From: Siminovitchia terrae
GTDB lineage: Bacteria; Bacillota; Bacilli; Bacillales; Bacillaceae_C
DNA: 50,461 bases
NCBI RefSeq assembly: GCF_003605405.2
Contig: NZ_QYTW02000002.1
Location: 373,561 to 424,021 of the forward strand
Direction of reading: 5' to 3'
How positions within the stretch are numbered: the first letter of the stretch is position 1; the number at the start of each line of letters is the position of its first letter. Of the stretch, positions 26,876-36,201 are shown piece by piece. The notes below the pieces were generated by a model. It did not search any database. It worked only from the letters and a program-made list of their open reading frames with translations, and was not told where the DNA came from. The translations under genes and the position numbers were made by a program.

Positions 26876-26897
26876 ATAAATAAAGGCCTTTATTTAT
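26876..26897. promoter_or_regulatory. 22-bp perfect palindrome upstream of the LRR lipoprotein
   Basis: A perfect palindrome centred on AAAGGCCTTT with AT-rich arms, 20 bp upstream of the LRR start codon. It could be an operator or a leader hairpin. Confidence 0.5.
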
Positions 26898-27157
26898 ATA
26901 AATAGTTGTTTTCACTTATCTTTAAAGCCGGCTGTAAAGATCTTTAATTGTTATACGAAACAAATCCAGTTTGGTTTCAACTATCCTAATCCAAAGATTC
27001 AGTTTCTTGTCATTTTCGAAAAAATATAACAGATTTATGTTTAGAAATGATCAAAAGGTATATAAATGACTGACAGTCTATATTTTCGGTTGGAGTTATA
27101 TGCTAAAATGGTTAAGAGCTTGGTCTGTGTAACTATATGAGCTGTGAGGTAGAGACG

Positions 27158-28612
27158 ATGACATTTGTTGCAATCAGTACTCCGTTATTAATTATATTTC
27201 TTATTTTGAATATTGCGCTTGCCAGTTTTGTTATTTTTCTAGAAAGAAGAGACGCAAGCGCAACATGGGCATGGCTCCTTGTTTTGCTTTTTATTCCTGT
27301 TGTTGGTTTTATTTTATATTTGATCTTCGGTCAGAATTTGAGCAGGAAAAAGATTTTCGAATGGAAAGATAAAAAGAAAATAGGGATCATGGAAATCACC
27401 GATACCCAAATTAGTATGCTGAGAGACGGTGATTTTCCTTTTCATGACCATAAAACAGCGCAATACAAAGATTTGATCTACATGCTCCTTGTCAATGACA
27501 GTGCCGTCCTGACACAGGACAATAAAGTGGATATTTTTACAGATGGAAATGAAAAATTTCACTCGCTAATGGCCGATATTCGAAGAGCGAAAAATCATAT
27601 CCATCTTGTTTATTACATTATGCGCAACGACAAGCTCGGTAACGAGCTGTTAACACTCCTTGTAGAAAAGGCCAAAGAGGGTGTGGAGGTCCGCGTTCTT
27701 TATGATGCGATGGGATCGAGAAGGCTTCCACGGAAATTTTTTCGTCCGCTGCTCGATGCTGGTGGAAGGGTCAGCGCTTTTTTCCCTGCTATCATCCCCC
27801 ATCTGAATCTGCAGGTGAACTACCGAAATCATAGAAAGCTTGTCATCATTGATGGGACAGTCGGATATATCGGTGGATTTAATATTGGTGACGAATACCT
27901 TGGTTTGAACAAGAAGTTTGGTTATTGGCGGGATACACATCTTAGGATTTTCGGAAAAGCTGTTTTTGCAATGCAAACTAGATTTATCCTTGATTGGAAC
28001 CAAGCCTCTTCGAATAAAATAAGCTATGAGGACAGGCTATTTCCGGAAATGAAACCAATTGGCGATACGGATGTGCAAATCGTGTCAAGCGGTCCCGATT
28101 CAGAATGGGAGCAGATTAAATATGGGTATATTAAGTTAATCAATTCAGCAAAAGATTATATTCTTATTCAAACACCGTATTTTATTCCCGATTCCAGTGT
28201 ACTGGATGCTCTGAAAATAGCTGTGCTATCTGGTGTGGATGTCAGGTTGATGATACCGAATAAACCGGATCATATCTTTGTTTATTGGGCGACATATTCC
28301 TACGTTGGAGACCTGCTGAAGACAGGAGCAAAAGTATTCCTTTATGAAAATGGCTTTATACATGCAAAAACGATGATAGCTGACGGAAAAATTGCAAGTG
28401 TGGGAACAGCTAATATTGATATGAGGAGCTTCCGTCTAAATTTTGAAGTAAATGCATTCTTGTATGATCAGGAACTTGTTCAGGAGCTTGTTGATATTTT
28501 CAATGAAGATGTTTCGTTATCTCGCGAACTTACATTTAAACAATACTTGAAAAGACCGAAAATTATTCGTTTCAAAGAGTCGGTTTCCCGTTTGCTTTCT
28601 CCCATTTTATAA
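27158..28612 (+). CDS. cls: Cardiolipin synthase (phospholipase D family)
   Basis: Joins two phosphatidylglycerol molecules into cardiolipin at the membrane. 484 aa with two N-terminal transmembrane segments (IFLILNIALASFVIFLE; WAWLLVLLFIPVVGFILYLIFG) and two HKD motifs: HRKLVIIDGTVGYIGGFN and HAKTMIADGKIASVGTANID. ATG 27158 has a GAGGTAGAG site; ATG 27137 would add seven unlikely residues. B. subtilis has several paralogues, so which one this matches cannot be told. Confidence 0.94.
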   Translation: MTFVAISTPLLIIFLILNIALASFVIFLERRDASATWAWLLVLLFIPVVGFILYLIFGQNLSRKKIFEWKDKKKIGIMEITDTQISMLRDGDFPFHDHKTAQYKDLIYMLLVNDSAVLTQDNKVDIFTDGNEKFHSLMADIRRAKNHIHLVYYIMRNDKLGNELLTLLVEKAKEGVEVRVLYDAMGSRRLPRKFFRPLLDAGGRVSAFFPAIIPHLNLQVNYRNHRKLVIIDGTVGYIGGFNIGDEYLGLNKKFGYWRDTHLRIFGKAVFAMQTRFILDWNQASSNKISYEDRLFPEMKPIGDTDVQIVSSGPDSEWEQIKYGYIKLINSAKDYILIQTPYFIPDSSVLDALKIAVLSGVDVRLMIPNKPDHIFVYWATYSYVGDLLKTGAKVFLYENGFIHAKTMIADGKIASVGTANIDMRSFRLNFEVNAFLYDQELVQELVDIFNEDVSLSRELTFKQYLKRPKIIRFKESVSRLLSPIL

Positions 28613-28639
28613 AATATATATTGAGGGAGGAGTATCATA

Positions 28640-29257
28640 ATGAAATGGTATTCAGTCGGATCGCTGTCTTTTCCTGCTTCTTGGGTAGCTATTGCTTTCG
28701 CATTTATAGGCGCTTATTTATACTTAAGGCTGACTCAGGAAAAGCAGGCAGCAGATTTATACAGCAATGCTTTCTTCATCTTGATATTGACATGGAAGCT
28801 AAGCGTCATCCTGTTCCAATTTGAAACAATAATTAAGAATCCATTTTCTATTGTGTACTTTAATGGCGGGATGAAAGGATATTGGCTTGGAATTGCAGCC
28901 GCATTTCTTTATTTCTTTTTATCCGAAAAAAAGTCCCAGGTTCAGGAAAATACCCTTCATGTAAAAGTATGGATTGTGATCATTACAGTATATGAGCTTG
29001 TCTTCTATTTATTAAACAAAGAGCATATATTGTTTGCAGGCCTTCAGTTAATTGGAGGGATTGCTTTTTTTATGCTGTTAAATAAAAACTCAGGGAATCC
29101 GATTTGGGGCATTCAAATTCTCGTATTCTTCACCTGTTTTCAAGGACTTATTTACTCATTGGAAGGAAATTTGCTTTCCGTACCAATCGCGACTTACACG
29201 TCTGGCACATTGCTTATTGCCTGGACAGCATGGAAAGGAAGTCGAAAAAATCAATGA
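28640..29257 (+). CDS. Multi-span membrane protein coupled to a TlpA-type thioredoxin
   Basis: A 205-aa protein with six or seven hydrophobic segments and few charged loops. I do not recognise a specific family; its general layout (N-terminal PASWVAIAFAFIGAYLYLRL, then a FNGGMKGYWLG loop) faintly recalls prolipoprotein diacylglyceryl transferase-like or redox membrane proteins. It overlaps the thioredoxin gene by four bases (ATGA), so the two products probably act together, perhaps in extracytoplasmic thiol chemistry. A GGGAGGAG site precedes ATG 28640. Confidence 0.75.
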   Translation: MKWYSVGSLSFPASWVAIAFAFIGAYLYLRLTQEKQAADLYSNAFFILILTWKLSVILFQFETIIKNPFSIVYFNGGMKGYWLGIAAAFLYFFLSEKKSQVQENTLHVKVWIVIITVYELVFYLLNKEHILFAGLQLIGGIAFFMLLNKNSGNPIWGIQILVFFTCFQGLIYSLEGNLLSVPIATYTSGTLLIAWTAWKGSRKNQ

Positions 29258-29844
29258 ATAAAAAAATATTTGGTCTTGCACTCATTATATTGCTTGTTGG
29301 TATCGTTGTTATAAATATTATTCAGGATGTACGTGAGAAAAACGAGGTTGAAGCAGCTAAAGAGAAATTTTCACAGTCGGAAAATTTGGAGCAAGCAGAT
29401 GAAGGCTTGAAAGAAGGGGAAGTGCCACCGGATTTTGAGCTGGAAACCCTTGATGGTAATTCAGTAAAGTTATCTGATTATAGAGGACAAAAAGTCATGT
29501 TGAACTTCTGGGCATCGTGGTGTCCGCCATGCAAAGCCGAGATGCCGCATATAGAAAATTATTATAAAACAAAGGCTAAACAAGAGAATGTAGAAATCCT
29601 CGCCGTGAATTTGACGAGTGTTGAGCGGGGAGTAAACGCTAGGAAGAAGGTTAAGAAGTTTATTGAAGAATATGGTCTAACCTTTCCGGTGCCGCTGGAC
29701 GAAAGTGGAAAGCTTGGAAAAACATATCAGGCATTTACCATTCCAACGACTTATATGATTGATACAAATGGAATGGTTCATACGAGAATTATTGGGCCTA
29801 TGGATGAGGAAACCATTGAAAAGATCGTGTCTGAAATGAAATAA
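29254..29844 (+). CDS. TlpA/ResA-type membrane-anchored thioredoxin
   Basis: A 196-aa extracytoplasmic thiol-disulfide oxidoreductase. It has an N-terminal signal anchor (KKIFGLALIILLVGIVVINII), a short charged linker and a thioredoxin fold with active site NFWASWCPPCKAEMP and the cis-proline region TIPTTYMID. The ResA-like pattern suggests reduction of apocytochrome c or sporulation-related thiols, but B. subtilis has several such proteins and I cannot assign which. The start codon overlaps the stop of the membrane protein gene upstream. Confidence 0.9.
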   Translation: MNKKIFGLALIILLVGIVVINIIQDVREKNEVEAAKEKFSQSENLEQADEGLKEGEVPPDFELETLDGNSVKLSDYRGQKVMLNFWASWCPPCKAEMPHIENYYKTKAKQENVEILAVNLTSVERGVNARKKVKKFIEEYGLTFPVPLDESGKLGKTYQAFTIPTTYMIDTNGMVHTRIIGPMDEETIEKIVSEMK

Positions 29845-29877
29845 ACCTTCACGTTTAAAGTTATTCATATTTTAGTG

Positions 29878-29907
29878 TTGACAGCTTATAGACCGGTAGT
29901 ATATAGT
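29878..29907 (+). promoter_or_regulatory. Probable sigma-A promoter of metY
   Basis: TTGACA (29878-29883), an 18-bp spacer and TATAGT (29902-29907), about 50 bp before the riboswitch. Confidence 0.65.
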
Positions 29908-29957
29908 ATTATTCAAGAGTTCGACAGAGCTTAAGAATTAAATGAATGAATAAGTAA

Positions 29958-30117
29958 CACTCTTATCAAGAGCGGCGGAGGGATTAGGCCCTGTGATGCC
30001 CGGCAACCTTCAGATTTTCTGAAAAGGTGCTAATTCCTACAAGTCAAATGACTTGGAAGATAAGGGGAGGAATCGTCATATCGGCCCTCTTCTTATACGG
30101 AAGAGGGCTTTTAGTTT
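29958..30117 (+). ncRNA. SAM-I (S-box) riboswitch with terminator
   Basis: The aptamer shows the conserved S-box blocks: CTCTTATCAAGAG (P1 and kink-turn side), GGCGGAGGGA, GGCCCTGTGATGCCCGGCAACC, AAGGTGCTAATTCC and GATAAGGGGAGG. It is followed by a terminator hairpin (GCCCTCTT / AAGAGGGC then TTTT, about 30084-30112). S-adenosylmethionine binding should favour the terminator and switch off metY. Confidence 0.95.
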
Positions 30118-30195
30118 TCTTTTCCCCCTTCCTAAAGCGGTATTGATTAATGCCGTTTTATTACCAACTGTTCCGATCGATTTTGAAAATTCTAA

Positions 30196-31509
<1,314 letters not shown>

Positions 31510-31523
31510 TAATTTATATCAAC

Positions 31524-31555
31524 AAAGCCGGTCGTGCCATGCACGCCGGCTTTTT
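31524..31555 (+). terminator. Rho-independent terminator after metY
   Basis: AAAGCCGG(T)CGTG and CACG-CCGGCTTTTT pair around CCATG, with one bulge. Confidence 0.85.
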
Positions 31556-31600
31556 CCAATATTTGAAGCGATCCTGTCATTAGGATGAGCCAAAAATAGA

Positions 31601-32129
31601 GTTCGCACGATAAAATCGTGTTTCGCACGAAAATCCAAGAAATCGCACGATTAATATGTAATTCGCACGATAATTCCAAATATCGCACGAAAAATATGAA
31701 TTTCGCACGAAAATCCAAGAAATCGCACAATAAATATGATTTTCGCACAATAATCCAGGAAATCGCACGAAAAATATGATTTCCCACGATAATTCCAAAT
31801 ATCGCACGAAAAATATGAATTTCGCACGAAAATCCAAGAAATCGCACAATAAATATGATTTTCGCACAATAATCCAGGAAATCGCACGAAAAATATGATT
31901 TCCCACGATAATTCCAAATATCGCACGAAAAATATGAATTTCGCACGAAAATCCAGGAAATCGCACAATAAATATGATTTTCGCACAATAATCCAGGAAA
32001 TCGCACGAAAAATATGATTTCCCACGATAATTCCAAATATCGCACGAAAAATATGAATTTCGCACGAAAATCCAGGAAATCGCACAATAAATATGATTTT
32101 CGCACAATAATCTAAGATATCGCACGATC
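31601..32129. repeat. Tandem 20-bp repeat array with 119-bp super-repeats
   Basis: About 27 units of the core TCGCACGA (or TCGCACAA) recur every 20 bp. Between 31681 and 32129 the units form a higher-order repeat of exactly 119 bp (starts at 31681, 31800, 31919 and 32038, the last incomplete); each contains six units, with one spacing of 19 bp and one variant core CCCACGA. Spacers alternate between AAAATATGAT-type and WAATCCARGA-type sequences, so the basic module is a 40-bp dimer. The core has small dyad symmetry (TCG-CA-CGA). Overlapping minus-strand open frames across it are consequences of the repeat. Confidence 0.95.
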
Positions 32130-32361
32130 CCCGAAAACCACACCCAACGTTTCAAATTGATCTTTATCCGCAATTTTCCATCAGCAATCATTCTGGAACA
32201 TCACGGGTTCCTGTAACGAGTGTTCTTTCAAGTACCTTTCTTTCCAATTCGCATGCTGCTACGCAATTAGGCCACCTTTCCACGTTTAAGAAAATCCTTC
32301 ATAACTTGTCCGTAGCCAGCATAGGTTTTGAAGTAAGGTGAACCGGTTGAGGGGGAAGACG
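32130..32361. other. Spacer between the tandem array and ctpB
   Basis: No gene seen. The end of the stretch supplies the GAGGGGGAAG ribosome site of ctpB. No clear promoter was found. Confidence 0.4.
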
Positions 32362-33801
32362 ATGAACAAAAAATGGCTGGCATTGCTTACCGCATGCTCT
32401 TTGTTTTTTGGAGCTGGCGGGGTGTATGCAGGAATAAAGTGGAAGGAATCCAATGTAAAAGAAAACTTGCTTGATGAAAAGCAAAGCTCAAAAAATTCTT
32501 CTGTGGTTTCGGCCAATCTTGAAAAAATAGAACAGGCTTACCAATTAATCCAAAAATCATACGTTAAAAAAGTGGATCATGAACAGCTCGTTCACGGGGC
32601 CATCCAGGGAATGATCGGGACATTGAAGGATCCGTATTCTGTATATATGGATGCGTCAACAGCGGAACGTTTCAATGACAGTCTTGATTCATCGTTTGAC
32701 GGAATAGGAGCGCAAGTCACGATAGAGGAGGGAAAGCTGACCATTGTAGCGCCTATTAAAAATACACCGGCAGAAAAAGCTGGCCTCAAGCCAAGGGATC
32801 AGATTTTAAAAATTGATGGAAAATCGGTAGAGGGACTGGATCTTTATGAGGCTACGACGCAAATCCGGGGAGAAAAAGGTACAGTTGTTAAGCTAGAGAT
32901 TTTGCGTAAAGGGGCGAGCAAGCCGTTTGAAGTGGAAATTACTCGTGAGGAAGTGCCGGTTGTTACCGTTTTTGCCGACATGAAAAAAGAAGGAAACAAA
33001 AAAATCGGTTATATAGAAATCACCTCATTTGCAGAAGGGACGGCACGTGAATTCGCAAATGAACTGAATAAATTGGAAAAAGAAGGGGCGGCAGGTCTTA
33101 TTATCGATGTCCGCGGCAATCCGGGAGGTATGCTTTCCAGTGTCGATGACATTTTACAACAGCTGGTTACGGATAAAAAACCTTATGTGCAGATTGAAGA
33201 AAAAAGCGGGAAAAAGAATCCCTATTTTTCTGGAATGGAAGAAAGAAAAACTTATCCGATCAGCGTGCTGATTGATGAAGGAAGCGCATCCGCATCGGAA
33301 ATTTTGGCGGGAGCATTGCTGGAAATCGAAGGGTATGACCTAATCGGAAAGAAGACTTTTGGTAAGGGAACAGTCCAGCAGGCTATTCCGCTTGAAGATG
33401 GAAGCAATATTAAGCTGACAATGTTCAAATGGTTGACACCTAATGGCAACTGGATTCATGATAAAGGAATCAAACCGACGATAGAAGTCGAACAGCCAGG
33501 GTATTTCCACGCCCATTCCCTGACGGTTGAAAAAAAACTGACCCGCGACATGAATAATGAAGAAGTGAAGATTGCCCAGGAATTATTGACAGGGCTAGGT
33601 TATGGTCCGGGCCGGGCAGACGGATATTTCGACGGCCAGACAGAACGCGCTGTCCGAGCATTCCAATCAATTGAAAAAATACCGGTAACAGGAGTGATTG
33701 ATACAAGAACTGCTGAAAAGCTTGAAGAAGCGGTGATCAAGGAAATTCAAGATGAACAAAATGATCTACAGCTTCAGGTGGCATTAAAATCAATGAAGTA
33801 A
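32362..33801 (+). CDS. ctpB: C-terminal processing serine protease CtpB (S41 family)
   Basis: Secreted or membrane-anchored PDZ protease; in B. subtilis CtpB cuts SpoIVFA to trigger sigma-K late in sporulation. 479 aa: signal segment (WLALLTACSLFFGAGGVYAG), PDZ domain (about 110-195), S41 catalytic core with Ser310 in GSASASEI, Lys335 in FGKGTVQ and Gln339, and a C-terminal peptidoglycan-binding domain (about 385-445, ELLTGLGYGPGRADGYFDG). The Ser-Lys-Gln spacing matches CtpB. ATG 32362 follows GAGGGGG. minJ lies downstream, as in B. subtilis, but repeat A copy 4 separates them. Confidence 0.93.
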   Translation: MNKKWLALLTACSLFFGAGGVYAGIKWKESNVKENLLDEKQSSKNSSVVSANLEKIEQAYQLIQKSYVKKVDHEQLVHGAIQGMIGTLKDPYSVYMDASTAERFNDSLDSSFDGIGAQVTIEEGKLTIVAPIKNTPAEKAGLKPRDQILKIDGKSVEGLDLYEATTQIRGEKGTVVKLEILRKGASKPFEVEITREEVPVVTVFADMKKEGNKKIGYIEITSFAEGTAREFANELNKLEKEGAAGLIIDVRGNPGGMLSSVDDILQQLVTDKKPYVQIEEKSGKKNPYFSGMEERKTYPISVLIDEGSASASEILAGALLEIEGYDLIGKKTFGKGTVQQAIPLEDGSNIKLTMFKWLTPNGNWIHDKGIKPTIEVEQPGYFHAHSLTVEKKLTRDMNNEEVKIAQELLTGLGYGPGRADGYFDGQTERAVRAFQSIEKIPVTGVIDTRTAEKLEEAVIKEIQDEQNDLQLQVALKSMK

Positions 33802-33818
33802 TTCGACAGAGTTTCCTC

Positions 33819-33851
33819 CGGTCACGCAAGCCGCACTTGTGTGGCCGTTTT
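33819..33851 (+). terminator. Probable terminator after ctpB
   Basis: CGGTCACGCAAG and CTTGTGTGGCCG form a 12-bp stem with two imperfect pairs, followed by TTTT. Confidence 0.65.
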
Positions 33852-33927
33852 GGGTTCTGAATGGGTGAGTGACGAACACACTCTTCTTCGAGCACGGAGA
33901 GGGGGAGGGCTAGAAGTTCTGGTTCCC

Positions 33928-34115
33928 TTTAACTTTATTCAGCAGAAGTCTCCCACTTCTGTAAGTGGTGAGATGAATGCATATCGGTATTCCATTCAGT
34001 GGGGGTTCAAACCCCGGCTGAATAAAGTCAAAGCCTCCGGCGGGTGTCACAGATTTTTAGAGGAAATTTATCGAACGATAAAATCTGGGCGCAAATACGC
34101 CAAGGCGAATTTGAT
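33928..34115. repeat. Dispersed structured repeat A, copy 4
   Basis: TTTAACTTTATTCAGC to GCGAATTTGAT. It differs from the others by a short deletion in the inner hairpin (TATCGAACGATA instead of TATCGAGCnnnGCTCGATA), which shortens the loop but keeps the stem. It lies between ctpB and minJ, two genes that are adjacent in B. subtilis. Confidence 0.88.
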
Positions 34116-34190
34116 TATTTTACATTCCTCCCTGGTGAAATCTTTGATAGAATAAAAAGATAACCATTTATTCCAGAGGGAGGCTGCGAG

Positions 34191-35384
34191 ATGGTGCAAT
34201 TATGGCTGCTGGAATTCGCCAAGGGAGTAGGCAAGTTTTTTCTGAATCCCGTTTTATATTTTTCTATTCTACTGGTAATTGCTGCTGGTTTTATGAGAAT
34301 AAGAAGAGAACGGGCCGACTTTAATATAAGAGTACATGATCAGTTCCATGAATTAAAGCATTTGCTTCCTGCTGGACTTCTGGCAGGTGGGATTTTATCG
34401 GTTATAACGATTCTATCCGGATTCACGATCACGCTTGATATGCTCGCATTCATTGCTATAGCTACTATTGTACTGGGAGCGGTAGGCAATGCCAGGTTGC
34501 TTTCGCCTGCATTCACCTTGGGACTTCCGATCTTATTTGTTTTTACAATCACATTTTTTAATATTTCTGTTCCTTACACTGATTCATTAATAGAAAACAG
34601 CCTATTTTTGAGCGGAATCTCTGTTATGTTAGGAGTGCTTCTTTTCACCGAAGGAGCCCTTATGTTAAAAAACGGCTTAAAAGATGTATCGCCTAAGCTT
34701 CGGACAAGTCGCAGGGGCCTTACGATTGGCGCTCTTCAAATCAAACGGGTTTGGCTTATTCCGATTTTCTTTTTCCTTCCTGCCGGGCCTTTGACTGTAC
34801 CGTTTGACTGGTGGCCGTTGATTCATTTGGGAACAGAGTCGTATTCACTGATACTTGTCCCTTTTGCACTCGGCTTTCAAAATCAGGTGCAAAGCAGTTT
34901 ACCTAGTCAGGCAGTTGAGAGAATGGGAAAACAAACCATTCTTTTGGCTGTGCTTGTTCTTGCTGCATCGGCAGTCGGCTTCTATTATCCAACGTATGTC
35001 CCTCCATTTGTTGTAGGCATGGCTATCCTCGGACGGTTGCTTATTTTGTACAGACATCGTGTTAGGGAAAACAATACACTCTATTATTTCACACCACGGA
35101 ACAACGGAGTCATGGTATTGGATATTATTTTGGGAACGCCAGCAAGTAAAATGGAACTAAAAACGGGAGAGATTATTAAGACATGCAACAATGTGGCGGT
35201 TTCCAATAAAGAGGAACTGTATAAAGCACTTTTGAAAAATCGTACCTATTGCAAGCTTGAGGTGCTTGATGTGAATGGTGAGATCCGGTTTGAACAATGT
35301 GCACTTTACGAAGGTGATCATCATGAGCTCGGCATTCTTTTTGTAGAAAAACGCTCGATACACAAGCAGGGCAGGGCGATGTAA
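34191..35384 (+). CDS. minJ: Cell division topology protein MinJ
   Basis: Polytopic membrane protein that links DivIVA at cell poles and septa to MinCD, keeping division at midcell. 397 aa, the same length as the B. subtilis protein (YvjD), with about eight hydrophobic segments and a cytoplasmic C-terminal PDZ domain (about 305-385, VMVLDIILGTPASKMELKTGEIIKTCNN). ATG 34191 follows AGAGGGAGG. Its position after ctpB supports the name. Confidence 0.93.
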   Translation: MVQLWLLEFAKGVGKFFLNPVLYFSILLVIAAGFMRIRRERADFNIRVHDQFHELKHLLPAGLLAGGILSVITILSGFTITLDMLAFIAIATIVLGAVGNARLLSPAFTLGLPILFVFTITFFNISVPYTDSLIENSLFLSGISVMLGVLLFTEGALMLKNGLKDVSPKLRTSRRGLTIGALQIKRVWLIPIFFFLPAGPLTVPFDWWPLIHLGTESYSLILVPFALGFQNQVQSSLPSQAVERMGKQTILLAVLVLAASAVGFYYPTYVPPFVVGMAILGRLLILYRHRVRENNTLYYFTPRNNGVMVLDIILGTPASKMELKTGEIIKTCNNVAVSNKEELYKALLKNRTYCKLEVLDVNGEIRFEQCALYEGDHHELGILFVEKRSIHKQGRAM

Positions 35385-35399
35385 TAGTGAAAAGAAAAA

Positions 35400-35442
35400 T
35401 CCTGGAACAACAGCCTTATTGCGATTGTTCCAGGACTTTTTC
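35400..35442 (+). terminator. Rho-independent terminator after minJ
   Basis: TCCTGGAACAA and TTGTTCCAGGA form an 11-bp stem, followed by CTTTTTC. Confidence 0.9.
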
Positions 35443-35500
35443 ATGAGTAAAGAAAGTATAACTTGTTATGGAAATTTTTATTCAAAGGAAGGTTTTTCTT

Positions 35501-35735
35501 GTCCAGCTACGACGTACAGGACGTACTAGTGCAAGCAAAGCGACAGGATGTCGCGTTCTGAGCCTGCCGAAGTACAGGACGTACTAGTGCAAGCGAAGTG
35601 ACAGGATGTCGCGTTCTGAGCCTGCCAGCGTCTAGCCCCTCGAGGTCACAAGCCACTTCCCTGCGGTGGCTGAAGAACTGCCTCTTCGGAAATCGTCTTG
35701 TGCTTGTCGGGGCTAAACAAGGCGCTTTTCTTATT
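35501..35735. repeat. Dispersed repeat B with 58-bp tandem module
   Basis: Begins GTCCAGCTAC and ends CTTGTCGGGGCTAAACAAGGCGCTTTTC, ends that I associate with an intergenic repeat common in Bacillaceae. Inside is a 58-bp unit in two tandem copies (from 35514 and 35572; GTACAGGACGTACTAGTGCA..) that carries the hairpin GCGACA-GGA-TGTCGC. The right part overlaps the 3' end of the HxlR gene. Confidence 0.8.
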
Positions 35736-36059
35736 TCTTTTTTCTTGCATATGCTGTGTGTGTGCACTCCCCCATTCGTGCATCACATTTAAGACGGGCT
35801 GGAGGCTCTTTCCGTATTCAGAAATAGAATATTCGACCTTTGGCGGTACCTGTGGATAAACCACCCTTTCGATGATATCTTCCTCTTCCAATTCCCTTAA
35901 TTGTTTGGTCAGCATTTTTTGAGTGATATTCGGCATTAACCTTTTCAATTCACTGAACCTCAAAGTGTCTTCATTAAACAGATGTAATAAAATAATAGGC
36001 TTCCATTTTCCAACTAAAATACTTAAAGCCTCATCTACTTTGCAAAGCTCTGTTTTCAT
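35646..36059 (-). CDS. HxlR family transcriptional regulator with a repeat-derived C-terminus
   Basis: A 137-aa winged-helix repressor or activator. The core (residues 1-105) has the HxlR pattern CKVDEALSILVGKWKPIILLHL, LRFSELKRLMPNITQKMLTKQLRELEEEDII and VEYSISEYGKSLQPVL. Cys6 occupies the place of the redox-sensing Cys6 of YodB, so thiol or quinone stress is a likely signal. The last 25-30 residues (KSALFSPDKHKTISEEAVLQPP) are encoded by dispersed repeat B and lie beyond the normal family length. It is divergent from pirin; both its own promoter region and that of the FMN reductase carry the same conserved block. Confidence 0.88.
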   Translation of the reverse strand: MKTELCKVDEALSILVGKWKPIILLHLFNEDTLRFSELKRLMPNITQKMLTKQLRELEEEDIIERVVYPQVPPKVEYSISEYGKSLQPVLNVMHEWGSAHTQHMQEKRNKKSALFSPDKHKTISEEAVLQPPQGSGL

Positions 36060-36078
36060 TTTTCAGCACTCCTTCATT

Positions 36079-36150
36079 AGTATCTTTTTCTACACTATAG
36101 CACTTTAAAGTGCGTACTTCTATTTCAGTTTAGTTTACCCCATAATTATA
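36079..36150. promoter_or_regulatory. Shared regulatory block between hxlR and pirin genes
   Basis: Contains AGTATCTTTTT, ACTAT and AAGTGCGTACT in the same order and spacing as at 37065-37140. GCACTTTAAAGTGC at 36100-36113 is a perfect 14-bp palindrome. The block probably holds the HxlR operator and promoter. Confidence 0.6.
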
Positions 36151-36201
36151 CTTATAAGCTTTTTTTCCTATCAAGCTAAAAAACTGAAGGGAGGAATTTT
36201 T

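Noticed and set aside
26498-26879. Plus-strand ORFs over the LRR gene
   Set aside because: Shadows of the minus-strand LRR lipoprotein, which has a signal peptide, lipobox and regular repeats.
31601-32129. CRISPR array
   Set aside because: The spacers are themselves repeated with a fixed order, the core is only 8 bp, and no cas genes are near; this is a satellite-like tandem repeat.
33841-34155. 104-codon ORF upstream of minJ
   Set aside because: Its sequence is a translation of repeat A (FNFIQQKSPTSVSGE..) seen again at the other copies; a repeat artefact.
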